Part shown: piece after piece, positions 7,752-18,098 of the stretch
Layout: each line of letters opens with the position of its first letter
How positions within the stretch are numbered: the stretch's first letter is position 1
DNA from: Vibrio sp. HI00D65
GTDB taxonomy: Bacteria; Pseudomonadota; Gammaproteobacteria; Enterobacterales; Vibrionaceae
Assembly (NCBI RefSeq): GCF_001635455.1
Contig: NZ_LWEH01000255.1
Location: 186,001-250,000 of the forward strand
Direction of reading: 5' to 3'
DNA: 64,000 nucleotides
The notes under the pieces: model-generated
What the model was told of the DNA's origin: nothing
What the model saw: only the letters and a program-made list of their open reading frames with translations
The model's database searches: none
Position numbers and translations under genes: made by a program

Positions 7752-9005
7752 ATGTCTGAATCAGAAGAAACGAGCTCGAACCTTTCGGAAACCTTGTTTG
7801 TAAAACACAAGCAGGCCAAAGAGACCTCAATGCTGACACAATACATGCCAAGCTCTGAAGCGTTATTGGATGAGAAGCGTGAACAGCAAAACTTGTCATG
7901 GTACCGAAACCTAAGACGTCTTCAGTGGGTATGGCAAGGCGTGAATCCTATTGAGCAAGAAGCTGTACTGGCTCGAATCGCGTCTTCAAACAACTCTCGT
8001 ACTACTGATGAGTGGCTAGACACAGTGATGGGATACCGCAGTGGTAACTGGGCTTATGAATGGACCAAGTTGGGCATGTTGCATCAGAACCGCTCCAACG
8101 AAAAAAGCGGTGAAGAGGTGGCTGAAGAGCTGTTCTCAGCCTCTTTATGTTTCAGTATTGCAGGTTATCCGCACCTAAAGAATGATAACTTGGCGGCTCA
8201 GGCCCAAGTGTTAGCGAATGCAGCCTATTCTGAAGCGATTAAGCACACTAAGCTGATTGTTAAGCAGATTGAGGTGCCGTATAAAAACAAGAAAATCAAA
8301 GCCAACCTACACCTAGCGAAAACCGACAAACCGCAACCTGTTGTGATCGTGAGCGCAGGCTTAGATAGCTTGCAAACGGACATGTGGCGTTTGTTTAGGG
8401 ATTACCTGGCGCCAAAAAACATTGCTATGCTTACTGTCGATATGCCATCGATAGGGCACAGCTCTCATTGGCCATTAACCGAAGACTCTTCGTGCTTGCA
8501 TCAGGCAGTATTGAACGAGCTACCAAATATTCCATGGGTTGATCACCATAAAGTGGGTTTGTTTGGTTTCCGTTTTGGCGGCAATGCGATGGTGAGGTTA
8601 TCGTTTATCGAGCAACAGAAGATCAAAGCTTGTATCTCTCTTGGCGCGCCAATCCACGATATCTTCGTACATGCAGACAAGTTGAAACAAATGCCGAAAA
8701 TGCATTTAGACGTACTGGCTTCTCGTTTAGGTAAAGGCGCGGTTGATATCAATAGTCTTTCTGGTCAGTTGATGGCGTGGTCTTTGAAGGTGCAAGGCCT
8801 GTTGTCGAACAGCAAAACCAGTGTTCCTATCTTAGCGTTGGCCTTAGAGGGCGATCCTGTGTCCCCGCCAATGGATAATCAACTGGTTGCTATTTACAGT
8901 GATTACGGCAAGGCAAAGAAAATTAAATCGAAATCAATTACACAAGGTTATGAGCAATCCCTCGAATTAGCGATAAAGTGGCTTGAGGATGAATTATTTA
9001 GATGA
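7752..9005 (+). CDS. frsA: Fermentation-respiration switch esterase FrsA
   Basis: A 417-residue alpha/beta hydrolase-fold protein of the YafA/FrsA family, described in enterobacteria and vibrios as an esterase-like partner of glucose-specific IIA protein that affects respiration versus fermentation. The hydrolase core is in the second half (VVIVSAGLDSLQ, GLFGFRFGGNA). I chose ATG 7752 (MSESEETSS) because upstream codons overlap the gpt terminator and the family starts here. It sits between gpt and crl exactly as in E. coli. Whether it has catalytic activity is debated for the family. Confidence 0.9.
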   Translation: MSESEETSSNLSETLFVKHKQAKETSMLTQYMPSSEALLDEKREQQNLSWYRNLRRLQWVWQGVNPIEQEAVLARIASSNNSRTTDEWLDTVMGYRSGNWAYEWTKLGMLHQNRSNEKSGEEVAEELFSASLCFSIAGYPHLKNDNLAAQAQVLANAAYSEAIKHTKLIVKQIEVPYKNKKIKANLHLAKTDKPQPVVIVSAGLDSLQTDMWRLFRDYLAPKNIAMLTVDMPSIGHSSHWPLTEDSSCLHQAVLNELPNIPWVDHHKVGLFGFRFGGNAMVRLSFIEQQKIKACISLGAPIHDIFVHADKLKQMPKMHLDVLASRLGKGAVDINSLSGQLMAWSLKVQGLLSNSKTSVPILALALEGDPVSPPMDNQLVAIYSDYGKAKKIKSKSITQGYEQSLELAIKWLEDELFR

Positions 9006-9147
9006 CATTTCTCCTAAATTAGTTAAGCATGAAAGTGTACAGATTAAGTACCTGATACTCAGAGGGAATTTATAAATCCAACTGCGTGGTTTCAACGTAT
9101 TGCAGTCTGAGTAACGTCATTCTTAACATTGAAAATGGAGATTCAAT

Positions 9148-9537
9148 ATGTCAGAAGTGACACAAGAACCAACACATTATCGCTTGTTAAACGTATTAAA
9201 GGCCATTGGGCCATACTTGAGGGAGCCGCAATCAGATGAGGGTCACTATATTTTTGATTGCTTATCAGTGTGTGTGAACGATAAAAAATCACCAGAAGAG
9301 CGTGAGTTCTGGGGCTGGTGGATGGAGTTGGACAAGTCGGAAGAGGGGTATTCGGCGAAGTACAACATTGGTAAATACAACATTGAGGGCAAGTGGGATT
9401 CATTACCTCTGCCTAAAAAGGCGGTTACTGAGGTCACTAGAACTCAAGAGGCCTTCCACCAAAAACTGGTTGATGAACTTCAAAGTAAGTTTGAAATCAG
9501 CATTCAATTAGACAAAGAGTCTGTCGAATTCGTCTGA
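9148..9537 (+). CDS. crl: Sigma factor-binding protein Crl
   Basis: A 129-residue protein that helps the stationary-phase sigma factor RpoS bind core RNA polymerase. The family hallmark [10 protein letters not shown] is present at about residues 51-60, as is [11 protein letters not shown] upstream. The ATG is preceded by a GGAGA site. It lies between frsA and proB as in E. coli (which has phoE in between). Its own terminator follows. The divergence in the C-terminal third is normal for Vibrio Crl. Confidence 0.92.
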   Translation: MSEVTQEPTHYRLLNVLKAIGPYLREPQSDEGHYIFDCLSVCVNDKKSPEEREFWGWWMELDKSEEGYSAKYNIGKYNIEGKWDSLPLPKKAVTEVTRTQEAFHQKLVDELQSKFEISIQLDKESVEFV

Positions 9538-9565
9538 TTTTAAAGGTTACTCTCCTATATAAAGT

Positions 9566-9592
9566 AAAAAGGTGCGATTTCGCACCTTTTCT
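9566..9592 (+). terminator. crl terminator
   Basis: AAAAAGGTGCGATTTCGCACCTTTT: a seven- to nine-base-pair stem followed by T residues. Confidence 0.85.
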
Positions 9593-9658
9593 GCTTGTGA
9601 ATTCCCCTGTTGATTGCTAAAACATCACCTCTTATTTGTTTTATCCATAAAAGACTTC

Positions 9659-10792
9659 ATGACAACGAATCATCAAAGCGGGACAACAGCGCAGCGTAAA
9701 ACTGTCGTTGTTAAACTGGGTACCAGTGTCTTAACTGGTGGAACATTGGCATTAGACCGTGCTCATATGGTTGAGCTGGTTCGTCAATGTGCTGAATTAA
9801 AAAAACAAGGCCACTCTGTGGTAATGGTTTCGTCTGGCGCAATTGCAGCAGGACGTGAGCACCTTGGTTACCCCGCACTTCCCAACTCAATGGCGAGCAA
9901 ACAGTTGCTTGCTGCAGTTGGGCAAAGTCAGTTGATTCAAGTGTGGGAGTCTTTATTCGCTATCTATGGCCTTAAAATCGGCCAGATGCTACTGACTCGT
10001 GCTGATCTCGATGACCGTGAGCGTTTTCTGAATGCTCGTGACACGATCAACGCACTCGTTGAACACGATATTATTCCTGTCGTGAATGAAAACGATGCAG
10101 TAGCGACCAACGAAATCAAAGTAGGCGACAACGATAACTTGTCGGCACTGGTTGGTATTCTATGTGGCGCTGATAAGCTTTTGCTACTGACAGACCAAAA
10201 AGGTCTATTTACTGCAGACCCTCGCAAAGATCCAAATGCAGAGCTCATCAAAGAAGTAAAAACCATTGATGACACGCTGCGTAAGATTGCAGGCGGTAGT
10301 GGCACGACTTTAGGTACCGGTGGTATGGCGACAAAACTGCAGGCGGCGGACATCGCTCGTCGTGCTGGTATTGAAGTTATCATTGCAGCAGGCAGTGCTG
10401 AAAATGTGGTTTTTGACGCTTTGAGTGAGAATCCTCAAGGCACTCGTTTCTTGCCGTTAGCTGAGGCGCTTGAAAACCGTAAGCGTTGGATTTTAGCTGG
10501 CCCAGCTTCTGCTGGTGACATCGTGGTTGACGATGGTGCGGTGAATGCCGTTAACACCAAAGGCAGTAGCTTGTTGGCAAAAGGGGTGGTTCGAGTTAAA
10601 GGCGAGTTCTCTCGTGGTGAAGTTACCCAAGTCACAGACAGCAAAGGCAAAGTAGTAGCGCGTGGTATCGCTAGCTACTCAAGCCAAGACCTTGCAAAAA
10701 TAGCAGGCAAGCACAGTAAAGATATTGGCGACATCCTTGGTTACGATTACGGGTCAGAAGTCATTCATCGTGACGACCTTGTCATTATCTAA
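9659..10792 (+). CDS. proB: Glutamate 5-kinase
   Basis: A 377-residue cytosolic enzyme that phosphorylates glutamate, the first and feedback-controlled step of proline synthesis. The amino acid kinase domain starts with [12 protein letters not shown] (about residues 16-27) and includes VNENDAVA and the NDNLSALVG segment. The C-terminal roughly 100 residues form a PUA domain ([11 protein letters not shown]). The start at 9659 (MTTNHQSG) fits the family; an earlier in-frame ATG at 9614 would add 15 untypical residues. It is followed by proA after a hairpin-bearing gap. Confidence 0.96.
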   Translation: MTTNHQSGTTAQRKTVVVKLGTSVLTGGTLALDRAHMVELVRQCAELKKQGHSVVMVSSGAIAAGREHLGYPALPNSMASKQLLAAVGQSQLIQVWESLFAIYGLKIGQMLLTRADLDDRERFLNARDTINALVEHDIIPVVNENDAVATNEIKVGDNDNLSALVGILCGADKLLLLTDQKGLFTADPRKDPNAELIKEVKTIDDTLRKIAGGSGTTLGTGGMATKLQAADIARRAGIEVIIAAGSAENVVFDALSENPQGTRFLPLAEALENRKRWILAGPASAGDIVVDDGAVNAVNTKGSSLLAKGVVRVKGEFSRGEVTQVTDSKGKVVARGIASYSSQDLAKIAGKHSKDIGDILGYDYGSEVIHRDDLVII

Positions 10793-10809
10793 GAATAGTT
10801 CGAGATGAC

Positions 10810-10870
10810 AAGGCGATGAACGGCGCATCTAGTTTTTGCACTAGTTCCAGGTAGTACGCATCGCCTTTTT
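10810..10870 (+). terminator. Hairpin with T run between proB and proA
   Basis: AAGGCGATG (10810-10818) pairs with CATCGCCTT (10859-10867), with an inner CTAG/CTAG stem, and runs into T residues. It could terminate part of the proB transcript and so set a proB/proA ratio, or be an attenuator. The stem is seen; the effect is inference. Confidence 0.6.
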
Positions 10871-10906
10871 CATCCAAAAGTAGACAGAATTTAGGGAGAG
10901 TTAAAC

Positions 10907-12157
10907 GTGGATTTAACTAACATGGGTATCGCAGCAAAAGATGCTGCTTTTCACCTAGCGACCGCATCAACGGCGCAAAAGAACAAGGCATTGGCGCTCA
11001 TTGCCGATGAGTTAGAAGCAAACGCAGCCGCTATCTTAGAAGCGAACACGAAAGACATCGAACTGGGTCGCGAAGCGGGTCTAACGGACGCACTGCTTGA
11101 CCGCCTACTTTTGAATGAAGAACGCTTAACTGGCATCGCTAACGACGTTCGTAACGTTATTAGCCTGAACGATCCTGTGGGCAGCGAAATCGACAGTAAA
11201 GTACTGGAAAACGGTATGTCACTGTCTCGCCGTCGTGTACCGCTTGGTGTTGTTGGTGTTATCTATGAAGCACGCCCGAACGTAACGATTGATATCGCGG
11301 CACTGTGTTTGAAAACGGGGAACGCAAGCATCTTGCGTGGTGGTAAAGAGACCTTCTTCTCGAACATGGAACTGGTAAAAGTTATCCAATCTGCACTGGA
11401 GAGAGCGGAGCTGCCTGCTGCTTCTGTTCAATACATTGAAAAGCCAGATCGTGAGTTGGTTTCTCAGTTGCTTAAGCTAGATGACTACGTAGATATGATC
11501 ATTCCTCGTGGTGGCGCTGGTCTACACAAGATGTGTAAAGAGAACAGCACTATTCCGGTTATCATTGGTGGTTTTGGTATCAGCCATATTTTCGTTGATG
11601 AGAGCGCGGATCTTGAGAAGTCTGTTGATGTGGTTGAAAACTCGAAAGTACAACGCCCATCAGCATGTAACTCACTAGATACTTTGCTTGTTCATGAAGC
11701 GGTAGCTGAGGAGTTCCTTAGCAAGCTTAAAACACGTCTAGCGGATAAAGTGACATTAGTAGCTGACTCAAGCGCGAAGGCACTTCTTGCTGACTTTACT
11801 GACGTGCGTGATGCAGGTGAAGATGACTTTGACACCGAATGGCTAAGCTACACACTTGGCGTAAAAGTGGTTGCAGATGTTGCAGAAGCGATTGACCACA
11901 TGCACGTGCATAACGCGAGCCATTCAGATGCGATCATGACCAATAGTTTAGAAAGCTCTGAGCGTTTTATTAACTCGGTAGGCTCAGCAGCAGTGTACGT
12001 GAATGCATCAACTCGCTTTACTGATGGCGCACAGTTTGGTTTAGGCGCAGAAGTGGCAGTCTCTACTCAGAAACTGCACGCTCGTGGTCCTATGGGCTTA
12101 GAAGAGCTGACCAGCTACAAATGGGTGGGTAAAGCGAATTATCTCGTTCGCGGTTAA
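10907..12157 (+). CDS. proA: Gamma-glutamyl phosphate reductase
   Basis: A 416-residue NADPH-dependent reductase of the aldehyde dehydrogenase superfamily, catalysing the second step of proline synthesis after ProB. The catalytic cysteine lies in the segment [14 protein letters not shown] (about residues 246-259). [12 protein letters not shown] and the C-terminal [14 protein letters not shown] are family signatures. The product feeds spontaneous cyclisation and ProC, which is not in this window. Start is ATG or, here, a GTG codon read as Met, following GGGAGAG. Confidence 0.96.
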   Translation: MDLTNMGIAAKDAAFHLATASTAQKNKALALIADELEANAAAILEANTKDIELGREAGLTDALLDRLLLNEERLTGIANDVRNVISLNDPVGSEIDSKVLENGMSLSRRRVPLGVVGVIYEARPNVTIDIAALCLKTGNASILRGGKETFFSNMELVKVIQSALERAELPAASVQYIEKPDRELVSQLLKLDDYVDMIIPRGGAGLHKMCKENSTIPVIIGGFGISHIFVDESADLEKSVDVVENSKVQRPSACNSLDTLLVHEAVAEEFLSKLKTRLADKVTLVADSSAKALLADFTDVRDAGEDDFDTEWLSYTLGVKVVADVAEAIDHMHVHNASHSDAIMTNSLESSERFINSVGSAAVYVNASTRFTDGAQFGLGAEVAVSTQKLHARGPMGLEELTSYKWVGKANYLVRG

Positions 12158-12233
12158 CGTTTCTCGTTAGCTTTACTCTGCAGCTCATTTTAAAAATTGC
12201 TATCGCGTGGCAATAATCAACGAATCAGCACAC

Positions 12234-12262
12234 AAAAGGGCCTTAATTGGCCCTTTTTCTTT
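12234..12262 (+). terminator. proBA terminator
   Basis: AAAGGGCC pairs with GGCCCTTT around TTAATT and is followed by T-rich sequence. Confidence 0.9.
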
Positions 12263-12313
12263 CCTAACGTTTGGCAATTCCGTTACACTGACATTCAATT
12301 ATTTGGAGGTGAT

Positions 12314-12763
12314 ATGCATTGTCCTTTTTGTTCAGAGAACGACACTAAAGTAATCGATTCAAGACTGGTTGCTGATGGCCATCAGGTTCGTCGTCGCCGT
12401 CAATGCCTTGCATGTAGCGAGCGTTTCACTACGTTCGAATCGGCAGAACTCGTGATGCCGAAAGTCATTAAGTCGAATGGAAACCGCGAACCGTTTAACG
12501 AAGATAAAATGGTTGGTGGTGTGCAACGTGCTCTGGAAAAACGCCCTGTGAGTGCTGATGCGATCGAACTTGCTATCAGTAATATTAAGTCACAACTCCG
12601 TGCAACAGGTGAGCGTGAAGTGCCAAGCGAAATGATTGGTAACCTAGTCATGAGCCAATTAAAAGAGTTAGACAAAGTCGCGTACATCCGTTTTGCTTCT
12701 GTTTACCGCAGCTTTGAAGACATTCGAGAGTTTGGCGAAGAAATCGCTAAATTAGAGGATTAA
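12314..12763 (+). CDS. nrdR: Transcriptional repressor NrdR
   Basis: A 149-residue zinc-ribbon plus ATP-cone repressor of ribonucleotide reductase genes. The four zinc cysteines are at positions 3, 6, 31 and 34, and the RRRRQC motif just before Cys31 belongs to the DNA-binding face. The ATP-cone spans about residues 47-137. ATG 12314 is chosen because it follows a near-perfect GGAGGTGAT ribosome site; a longer frame upstream overlaps the proA terminator. It heads the riboflavin cluster, as in many gammaproteobacteria. Confidence 0.96.
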   Translation: MHCPFCSENDTKVIDSRLVADGHQVRRRRQCLACSERFTTFESAELVMPKVIKSNGNREPFNEDKMVGGVQRALEKRPVSADAIELAISNIKSQLRATGEREVPSEMIGNLVMSQLKELDKVAYIRFASVYRSFEDIREFGEEIAKLED

Positions 12764-12773
12764 TCCCTCAGTC

Positions 12774-13886
12774 ATGTCTAACTTTTCTCCCCTAGATTTT
12801 CAAATGATGTCGCGTGCTATCCATTTAGCGAAACGCGGCATTTACACCACTGCGCCAAATCCAAATGTCGGTTGTGTGATTGTACAAACCGATCGACAAA
12901 TTGTTGGTGAAGGCTTTCATGCCAAAGCGGGTGAACCTCACGCTGAAGTGCATGCTATGCGAATGGCGGGTGATAAGGCAAAAGGTGCGACGGTTTATGT
13001 CACACTAGAGCCTTGTTCTCATTATGGTCGTACACCACCGTGTGCCGAGAGCTTGATCAAAGCTCAAGTGGCTAAAGTCATTTGCGCGATGCAGGATCCA
13101 AACCCTAAAGTCGCTGGACGTGGCATCAAAATGCTGCGTGATGCTGGCATTGAGGTTGAAATCGGCTTACTGGAGCAAGATGCTTTAGACTTGAACCCAG
13201 CATTTATTAAGCGTATGCAAACAGGCATGCCTTTTGTTCAGCTTAAGATGGCAGCCAGTCTCGATGGGCAAACGGCACTAGCAAATGGTCAGAGCCAGTG
13301 GATCACATCGCCAGCAGCACGTCGTGATGTTCAAAATTATCGAGCAAAGGCGGGCGCTGTATTATCAACTAGCCAAACGGTGATTGATGATAACGCTTCA
13401 CTTAATGTTCGCTGGGCTGAATTACCAAGTAGCGTACAGGCTCATTACGCTGAAGCTGACGTGCGTCAGCCTGTTCGCGTGATTCTTGATCGTCAAAATG
13501 AACTGCGCCCTGAGCTCAAGTTATATCAATTGGCAACACCCATATTAAGAGTCGCAGAGGCGTCCGCTGACATTGAGGTGGGCACGACGGAGACAGGTCA
13601 GTTAGATTTACATGATCTGATGCGCCAATTACCTGCCAATCATATCGACCATATTTGGGTCGAAGCGGGTGCAACATTGGCGAAAAGCTTGGTTGAAGCA
13701 CAGTTGGTGGATGAGCTAATCCTTTATTTAGCTCCTAAACTTATGGGTAGTGACGGAAGAGGTTTGATGGGCGCGTTAGGGCTCACTTCGATGTCTGATG
13801 TTATTGATCTAGAAATTAAAGATGTTCGAAAAGTTGGTGTGGATATTCGCATCGTAGCGAAACCCGTATTACTAAACCGACAGTAA
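12774..13886 (+). CDS. ribD: Bifunctional riboflavin deaminase/reductase
   Basis: A 370-residue bifunctional enzyme that deaminates and then reduces the pyrimidine intermediate of riboflavin synthesis. The N-terminal deaminase shows the zinc motif HAEVHA (about residues 50-55) and PCSHYGRTPPC (about 81-91). The C-terminal reductase domain begins near residue 155 (QLKMAASLDGQTA). It starts ten bases after nrdR and is probably co-transcribed with it. Confidence 0.95.
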   Translation: MSNFSPLDFQMMSRAIHLAKRGIYTTAPNPNVGCVIVQTDRQIVGEGFHAKAGEPHAEVHAMRMAGDKAKGATVYVTLEPCSHYGRTPPCAESLIKAQVAKVICAMQDPNPKVAGRGIKMLRDAGIEVEIGLLEQDALDLNPAFIKRMQTGMPFVQLKMAASLDGQTALANGQSQWITSPAARRDVQNYRAKAGAVLSTSQTVIDDNASLNVRWAELPSSVQAHYAEADVRQPVRVILDRQNELRPELKLYQLATPILRVAEASADIEVGTTETGQLDLHDLMRQLPANHIDHIWVEAGATLAKSLVEAQLVDELILYLAPKLMGSDGRGLMGALGLTSMSDVIDLEIKDVRKVGVDIRIVAKPVLLNRQ

Positions 13887-13952
13887 CGAAATGATAGTGG
13901 AAATAAATCCGCGCCCTAGATACATGTTGTTGACAACAAAAAGAGTTTTAAA

Positions 13953-14609
13953 ATGTTTACAGGAATTGTAGAAGCCGTAGGCACATTGAGTGCAATTACT
14001 CCCCGCGGAGAAGACATTACCGTAACGGTTAACGTAGGTAAGCTTGATATGGCCGACGTTCAGTTAGGTGATAGTATTGCTACCAATGGTGTGTGTTTGA
14101 CGGTCGTCGAATTTAACGACCACAGCTACAGTGCAGACTTGTCACTTGAGACCCTGAAAAAAACGGGTTTTGTTGATTACCAAGCGGGTGACAAAGTGAA
14201 TCTAGAGAAAGCGATGCTACCGACGACACGTTTCGGTGGTCATATCGTATCGGGTCACGTGGATGGCGTGGGTGAGATTGTTGAGCGCAACCAAGTAGGC
14301 CGTGCGATTGAGTTCTGGGTCGAAATGCCCGCTGAAATCTCAAAGTATGTTGCTCAAAAAGGCTCGATTACCGTCGACGGTATTAGTCTTACTGTGAATG
14401 ATTTACGTAAGAATACATTTAAGCTGACGATTGTCCCTCATACTTCTTCAGAAACCACCATCGATCAATTCCATGTTGGTCGTAAAGTGAATCTAGAAGT
14501 CGACGTGTTAGCGCGCTACATGGAGCGCCTACTGCAAGGTCAGCAGAAAGAGTCTGAACCTGAATCTCGATTGACGATGGAATTCTTACAACAGAATGGT
14601 TTTGCCTAA
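13953..14609 (+). CDS. ribE: Riboflavin synthase alpha chain
   Basis: A 218-residue enzyme that dismutates two lumazine molecules into riboflavin. Two tandem lumazine-binding domains are visible: the first starts MFTGIVEA and the second follows GGHIVSGHVDGVG (about residues 90-102). SLTVNDL and YMERLL in the second domain are conserved. It forms part of the ribD-ribE-ribBA-ribH cluster. Length is in the usual 210-220 range. Confidence 0.95.
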   Translation: MFTGIVEAVGTLSAITPRGEDITVTVNVGKLDMADVQLGDSIATNGVCLTVVEFNDHSYSADLSLETLKKTGFVDYQAGDKVNLEKAMLPTTRFGGHIVSGHVDGVGEIVERNQVGRAIEFWVEMPAEISKYVAQKGSITVDGISLTVNDLRKNTFKLTIVPHTSSETTIDQFHVGRKVNLEVDVLARYMERLLQGQQKESEPESRLTMEFLQQNGFA

Positions 14610-14717
14610 TCGTAGAGGCAAAGTGCATTTAGCGTCACTTTGTAGAGCGAAGCAATATCATCAGGTTTAAATAGTGTCGGTTCTAGGAAGCAGAACCATT
14701 TCAAAGGATATAGAACA

Positions 14718-15827
14718 ATGCCAATTAGTACTCCTCAAGAAATTATTGAAGACATTCGCCTAGGAAAAATGGTTATCCTGATGGATGATGAAGATCGCGA
14801 AAATGAAGGTGATCTGATCATGGCAGCAGAACATGTGACGCCAGAAGCGATTAACTTCATGGCAATGTACGGCCGTGGCTTAATCTGCTTAACCTTGACT
14901 AAAGAGCGTTCAAGCCGCATGGGGCTAGCGCCTATGGTTCAAGATAACAACGCACAGTACACCACTAATTTTACCGTTTCGATTGAAGCGGCAGAGGGGG
15001 TAACCACGGGGATTTCTGCCTCTGATCGCGCAGTGACGGTTCAAGCAGCCGTTGCGAAAGATGCAAAAGCGGCTGACCTTGTTCAACCTGGTCACATCTT
15101 CCCACTAACAGCACAAGAAGGCGGTGTTCTAACTCGTGCTGGTCACACTGAAGCGGGTTGTGATTTAGCACGCCTAGCGGGTTGTGAGCCTGCATCGGTT
15201 ATCGTTGAGATTCTAAATGACGACGGCACCATGGCTCGTCGCCCTGATCTTGAAGTGTTCGCTGAAAAGCACGACATCAAGCTAGGCACGATTGCTGACT
15301 TGATCGAATACCGTAACAACACAGAAACCACGATTGAGCGTGTTGCACAGTGTCATCTACCGACTGAGTTCGGTGACTTTGAGCTTGTGACTTACCGTGA
15401 CACTATCGATAATCAAATCCATTACGCAATGCAAAAAGGTGACCTAACGTGCGAAGCGCCACTGGTTCGTGTTCACCTACATGATACCTTCACCGACCTG
15501 CTTCACTCTGATCGTGGTACCGAGCGTAGCTGGTCGCTTGATAAGGCGATGAAGCGCATTGGTGACGAAGGTGGCGTGTTGGTTATTCTGGGCAACGAAG
15601 AGTCGTCTGATTCTTTGATTCACAAAGTTAAGACATTCGAAGCTCAAGATAAGAACGAGCAACCAACCATGGCTAAGAAGCAAGGTACTTCTCGTCGCGT
15701 TGGTGTCGGCTCTCAAATTCTACAAGACCTAGGTGTTCATGATATGCGCCTATTGTCTTCAAGCACCAAGCGTTACCACGCTCTTGGTGGTTTTGGTCTT
15801 AACGTTGTTGAATACGTTTGTGAGTAA
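14718..15827 (+). CDS. ribBA: 3,4-dihydroxy-2-butanone-4-phosphate synthase with degenerate GTP cyclohydrolase II domain
   Basis: A 369-residue fusion. Residues 1-200 are the RibB synthase that converts ribulose 5-phosphate to the four-carbon unit of riboflavin, with [11 protein letters not shown] and the RAGHTEA motif. Residues 205-369 resemble GTP cyclohydrolase II ([25 protein letters not shown]) but lack the zinc cysteine triad and the usual catalytic segment, so the second activity is probably absent. Such fusions are common in gammaproteobacteria and are often annotated as bifunctional. I see no FMN riboswitch in the gap before it. Confidence 0.92.
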   Translation: MPISTPQEIIEDIRLGKMVILMDDEDRENEGDLIMAAEHVTPEAINFMAMYGRGLICLTLTKERSSRMGLAPMVQDNNAQYTTNFTVSIEAAEGVTTGISASDRAVTVQAAVAKDAKAADLVQPGHIFPLTAQEGGVLTRAGHTEAGCDLARLAGCEPASVIVEILNDDGTMARRPDLEVFAEKHDIKLGTIADLIEYRNNTETTIERVAQCHLPTEFGDFELVTYRDTIDNQIHYAMQKGDLTCEAPLVRVHLHDTFTDLLHSDRGTERSWSLDKAMKRIGDEGGVLVILGNEESSDSLIHKVKTFEAQDKNEQPTMAKKQGTSRRVGVGSQILQDLGVHDMRLLSSSTKRYHALGGFGLNVVEYVCE

Positions 15828-15875
15828 CTACTTACATACTGGTTTATAGCAACATAAACTTATGATGATGTGAGT

Positions 15876-15981
15876 GGCTCTTTTGGTTCGAAATAGGACG
15901 AAAAGAGCCGAGCCGCTGCGTCTGACTTATGTCCTGTCAAACGTTGGCGCTTAGCGGCTTGTTGTTCCCAAATGGTTGGGA
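15876..15981 (+). other. Two hairpins in the ribBA-ribH gap
   Basis: GGCTCTTTT (15876-15884) pairs perfectly with AAAAGAGCC (15901-15909). Further on, TCCCAA pairs with TTGGGA around ATGG (about 15966-15981). Neither has a T run, so they are not clear terminators; they may stabilise or process the message. The gap 15828-16107 contains no gene. Confidence 0.4.
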
Positions 15982-16107
15982 GCGAGGCTTGGTTATCATC
16001 TTTACATCTCCGGTGTCTGTTCTTCTAAATTAGCATTAGATATTGCTCACAGTTTTATGCTAGAATCCGGCGATTCTCACTTGATGAAAACAGTTAAAGG
16101 AAGGCTT

Positions 16108-16578
16108 ATGAAAGTGATCGAGGGTGGCTTCCCAGCGCCAAATGCAAAAATTGCTATCGTTATTGCTCGTTTCAACAGTTTTATTAACGAAAGTTTACTT
16201 TCTGGTGCAATCGATACTTTAAAACGTCACGGACAAGTAAGCGAAGACAACATTACTGTTGTTCGTTGTCCTGGTGCAGTAGAACTTCCACTTGTAGCGC
16301 AGCGAGTTGCAAAAACGGGTAAGTTCGACGCGATTGTATCTCTTGGTACAGTAATTCGTGGCGGTACGCCTCATTTTGACTATGTTTGTAGTGAATGTAA
16401 TAAAGGTTTGGCGCAAGTGTCTCTGGAATACTCTCTTCCAGTAGCATTCGGCGTACTAACTGTTGATACCATCGATCAAGCTATTGAACGCGCAGGAACC
16501 AAGGCTGGTAATAAAGGTGCAGAAGCTGCACTAAGCGCACTTGAGATGATCAACGTTCTTTCTGAAATCGATTCCTAA
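16108..16578 (+). CDS. ribH: 6,7-dimethyl-8-ribityllumazine synthase
   Basis: A 156-residue enzyme that condenses the pyrimidine and four-carbon intermediates into lumazine, the step before riboflavin synthase; it forms hollow capsids in many species. ARFNSFI, GAVELP and [10 protein letters not shown] are family motifs. ATG 16108 (MKVIEGG) follows AAAGGAAGG. The stop codon overlaps the nusB start by one base. Confidence 0.96.
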   Translation: MKVIEGGFPAPNAKIAIVIARFNSFINESLLSGAIDTLKRHGQVSEDNITVVRCPGAVELPLVAQRVAKTGKFDAIVSLGTVIRGGTPHFDYVCSECNKGLAQVSLEYSLPVAFGVLTVDTIDQAIERAGTKAGNKGAEAALSALEMINVLSEIDS

Positions 16579-17045
16579 TGGGGGCCAGTGTGAAACCAGC
16601 CGCACGTCGTAACGCACGTCAATTTGCTCTACAAGCAATTTATTCTTGGCAAATTACTAAAGAAAATATTGCTACCGTTGAAGAACAGTTTTTATCTGGT
16701 GGTAAGTATGATGAAGAAGAAAATCATGCTGCAGAACCTGCACTTGCTATGCCAGAAACAGACGTTGCATACTTCCGCGACCTACTAACTGGTGTTGCTC
16801 TTAGCCACATGGAACTTGATAGCAAGCTTCGTCCATTCGTATCTCGCCCTATGCAAGATCTGGACTTAATGGAACTTGCTCTTCTACGTTTAGCTATGTA
16901 CGAGATGACTCGTCGCGAAGATGTACCATACAAAGTGGTTATCAACGAAGCTATCGAGCTTGCGAAAGTATTTGCAGCAGAAGACAGCCATAAGTTTGTG
17001 AATGGTGTGCTTGATAAAGCAGCGCCACACGTACGTAAGAAGTAA
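16578..17045 (+). CDS. nusB: Transcription antitermination protein NusB
   Basis: A 155-residue all-helical RNA-binding factor that pairs with ribosomal protein S10 (NusE) on boxA to prevent early termination in rRNA operons. [16 protein letters not shown] at the N-terminus and [13 protein letters not shown] near the C-terminus are conserved. Its start ATG shares a base with the ribH stop (TAATG), so translation is coupled. A terminator follows about 20 bases later. Confidence 0.95.
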   Translation: MGASVKPAARRNARQFALQAIYSWQITKENIATVEEQFLSGGKYDEEENHAAEPALAMPETDVAYFRDLLTGVALSHMELDSKLRPFVSRPMQDLDLMELALLRLAMYEMTRREDVPYKVVINEAIELAKVFAAEDSHKFVNGVLDKAAPHVRKK

Positions 17046-17064
17046 TCTCTACGTATATTGAATA

Positions 17065-17096
17065 TAAAGGTCAGCTTTCATGCTGGCCTTTTTTGT
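17065..17096 (+). terminator. nusB terminator
   Basis: AAAGGTCAGC pairs with GCTGGCCTTT (one wobble) around TTTCAT, followed by T residues. Some read-through to thiL is likely as in other genera. Confidence 0.85.
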
Positions 17097-17123
17097 AAGT
17101 AAATTTCAAAGATAGGGCATGTG

Positions 17124-18098
17124 ATGTCTGGTGAATTCAACCTAATCGATAAATATTTCGTCAACCGGCAGCCTCAACGTAAAGACGTACACCTCGCCGC
17201 CGGTGATGACTGCGCTTTGGTGAAAGCCCCAAGTAATGTTGAGATCGCGATCAGCACCGATACCTTAGTCGCGGGCACTCATTTTCTAGCAGAAGCAAAT
17301 CCGGCTTGGGTCGCGCACAAAGCGTTGGCTTCAAACATCAGTGACCTGGCTGCTATGGGCGCCACGCCCGCGTGGGTCTCTTTTGCCTTAACCATGCCAG
17401 AAGCGGATGAAGCTTGGTTAGCGCCGTTCTGTGACTCTTTCTTCAAACTAGCGGATTACTTTGGTATTCAGTTAATTGGTGGCGATACCACGAAAGGGCC
17501 ACTAAGCCTGACATTGACAGTGCAAGGCTTTGTACCAGAAGGGAAAGCCCTACGTAGAGACGGTGCCAAGGTTGGAGACTGGATTTATGTGACAGGCAAT
17601 CTGGGCGACAGCAAGGCAGGTCTAGAGGTTCTATTAGATCCAACAGCAAACCAATCTAAGCCTTATGCGAAAGAGCTTGAAGAGAGACACTACATCAGTT
17701 CTCCTCGAGTGTTAGCTGGCCAAGCGCTTGTCAATCTTGCTTCATCGGCAATTGATATCTCAGATGGTGTCATCTCGGATTTGAAACACATTCTTAAGCG
17801 CTCAGAGGTTGGTGCAAGCATCGACGTGAGTACCTTACCTATTTCCCCTGAATTACGCCAGTTTGCCCTAGATATCGCTACGGCGCAGCAGTATGCGCTG
17901 ACCAGTGGTGAAGAGTATGAGCTTTGCTTTACCGTGCCAGAAGAGAATAAAGGTTCATTGGAAAGTGCTTTGTCACACACTGGAACAAAAGTCACCTGTA
18001 TTGGTCAAATAAGACCTGTAGAATACTTTGACCTACACAATAATGGTGAACCGTTAAGTTGGAGCTTAACAGGTTACGATCACTTTAAGGTTAATTGA
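17124..18098 (+). CDS. thiL: Thiamine-monophosphate kinase
   Basis: A 324-residue kinase that phosphorylates thiamine monophosphate to the active diphosphate cofactor. The PurM-like fold shows GDDCALV near residue 27, STDTLVAGTHF, NISDLAAMGATP and the glycine-rich GGDTTKG. ATG 17124 is preferred over the adjacent GTG 17121. Its stop overlaps the pgpA start (TGATG), so the two are translationally coupled. Confidence 0.95.
   Translation: MSGEFNLIDKYFVNRQPQRKDVHLAAGDDCALVKAPSNVEIAISTDTLVAGTHFLAEANPAWVAHKALASNISDLAAMGATPAWVSFALTMPEADEAWLAPFCDSFFKLADYFGIQLIGGDTTKGPLSLTLTVQGFVPEGKALRRDGAKVGDWIYVTGNLGDSKAGLEVLLDPTANQSKPYAKELEERHYISSPRVLAGQALVNLASSAIDISDGVISDLKHILKRSEVGASIDVSTLPISPELRQFALDIATAQQYALTSGEEYELCFTVPEENKGSLESALSHTGTKVTCIGQIRPVEYFDLHNNGEPLSWSLTGYDHFKVN

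Noticed and set aside
14610-14717. Possible FMN riboswitch before ribBA
   Set aside because: The conserved FMN aptamer blocks (AGGG, CGGGGTGAAATTCCC) are absent.
15893-15906. GGTTCGAAAT as a possible tRNA T-loop
   Set aside because: It lies inside a plain hairpin; no acceptor or anticodon arms can be paired around it.
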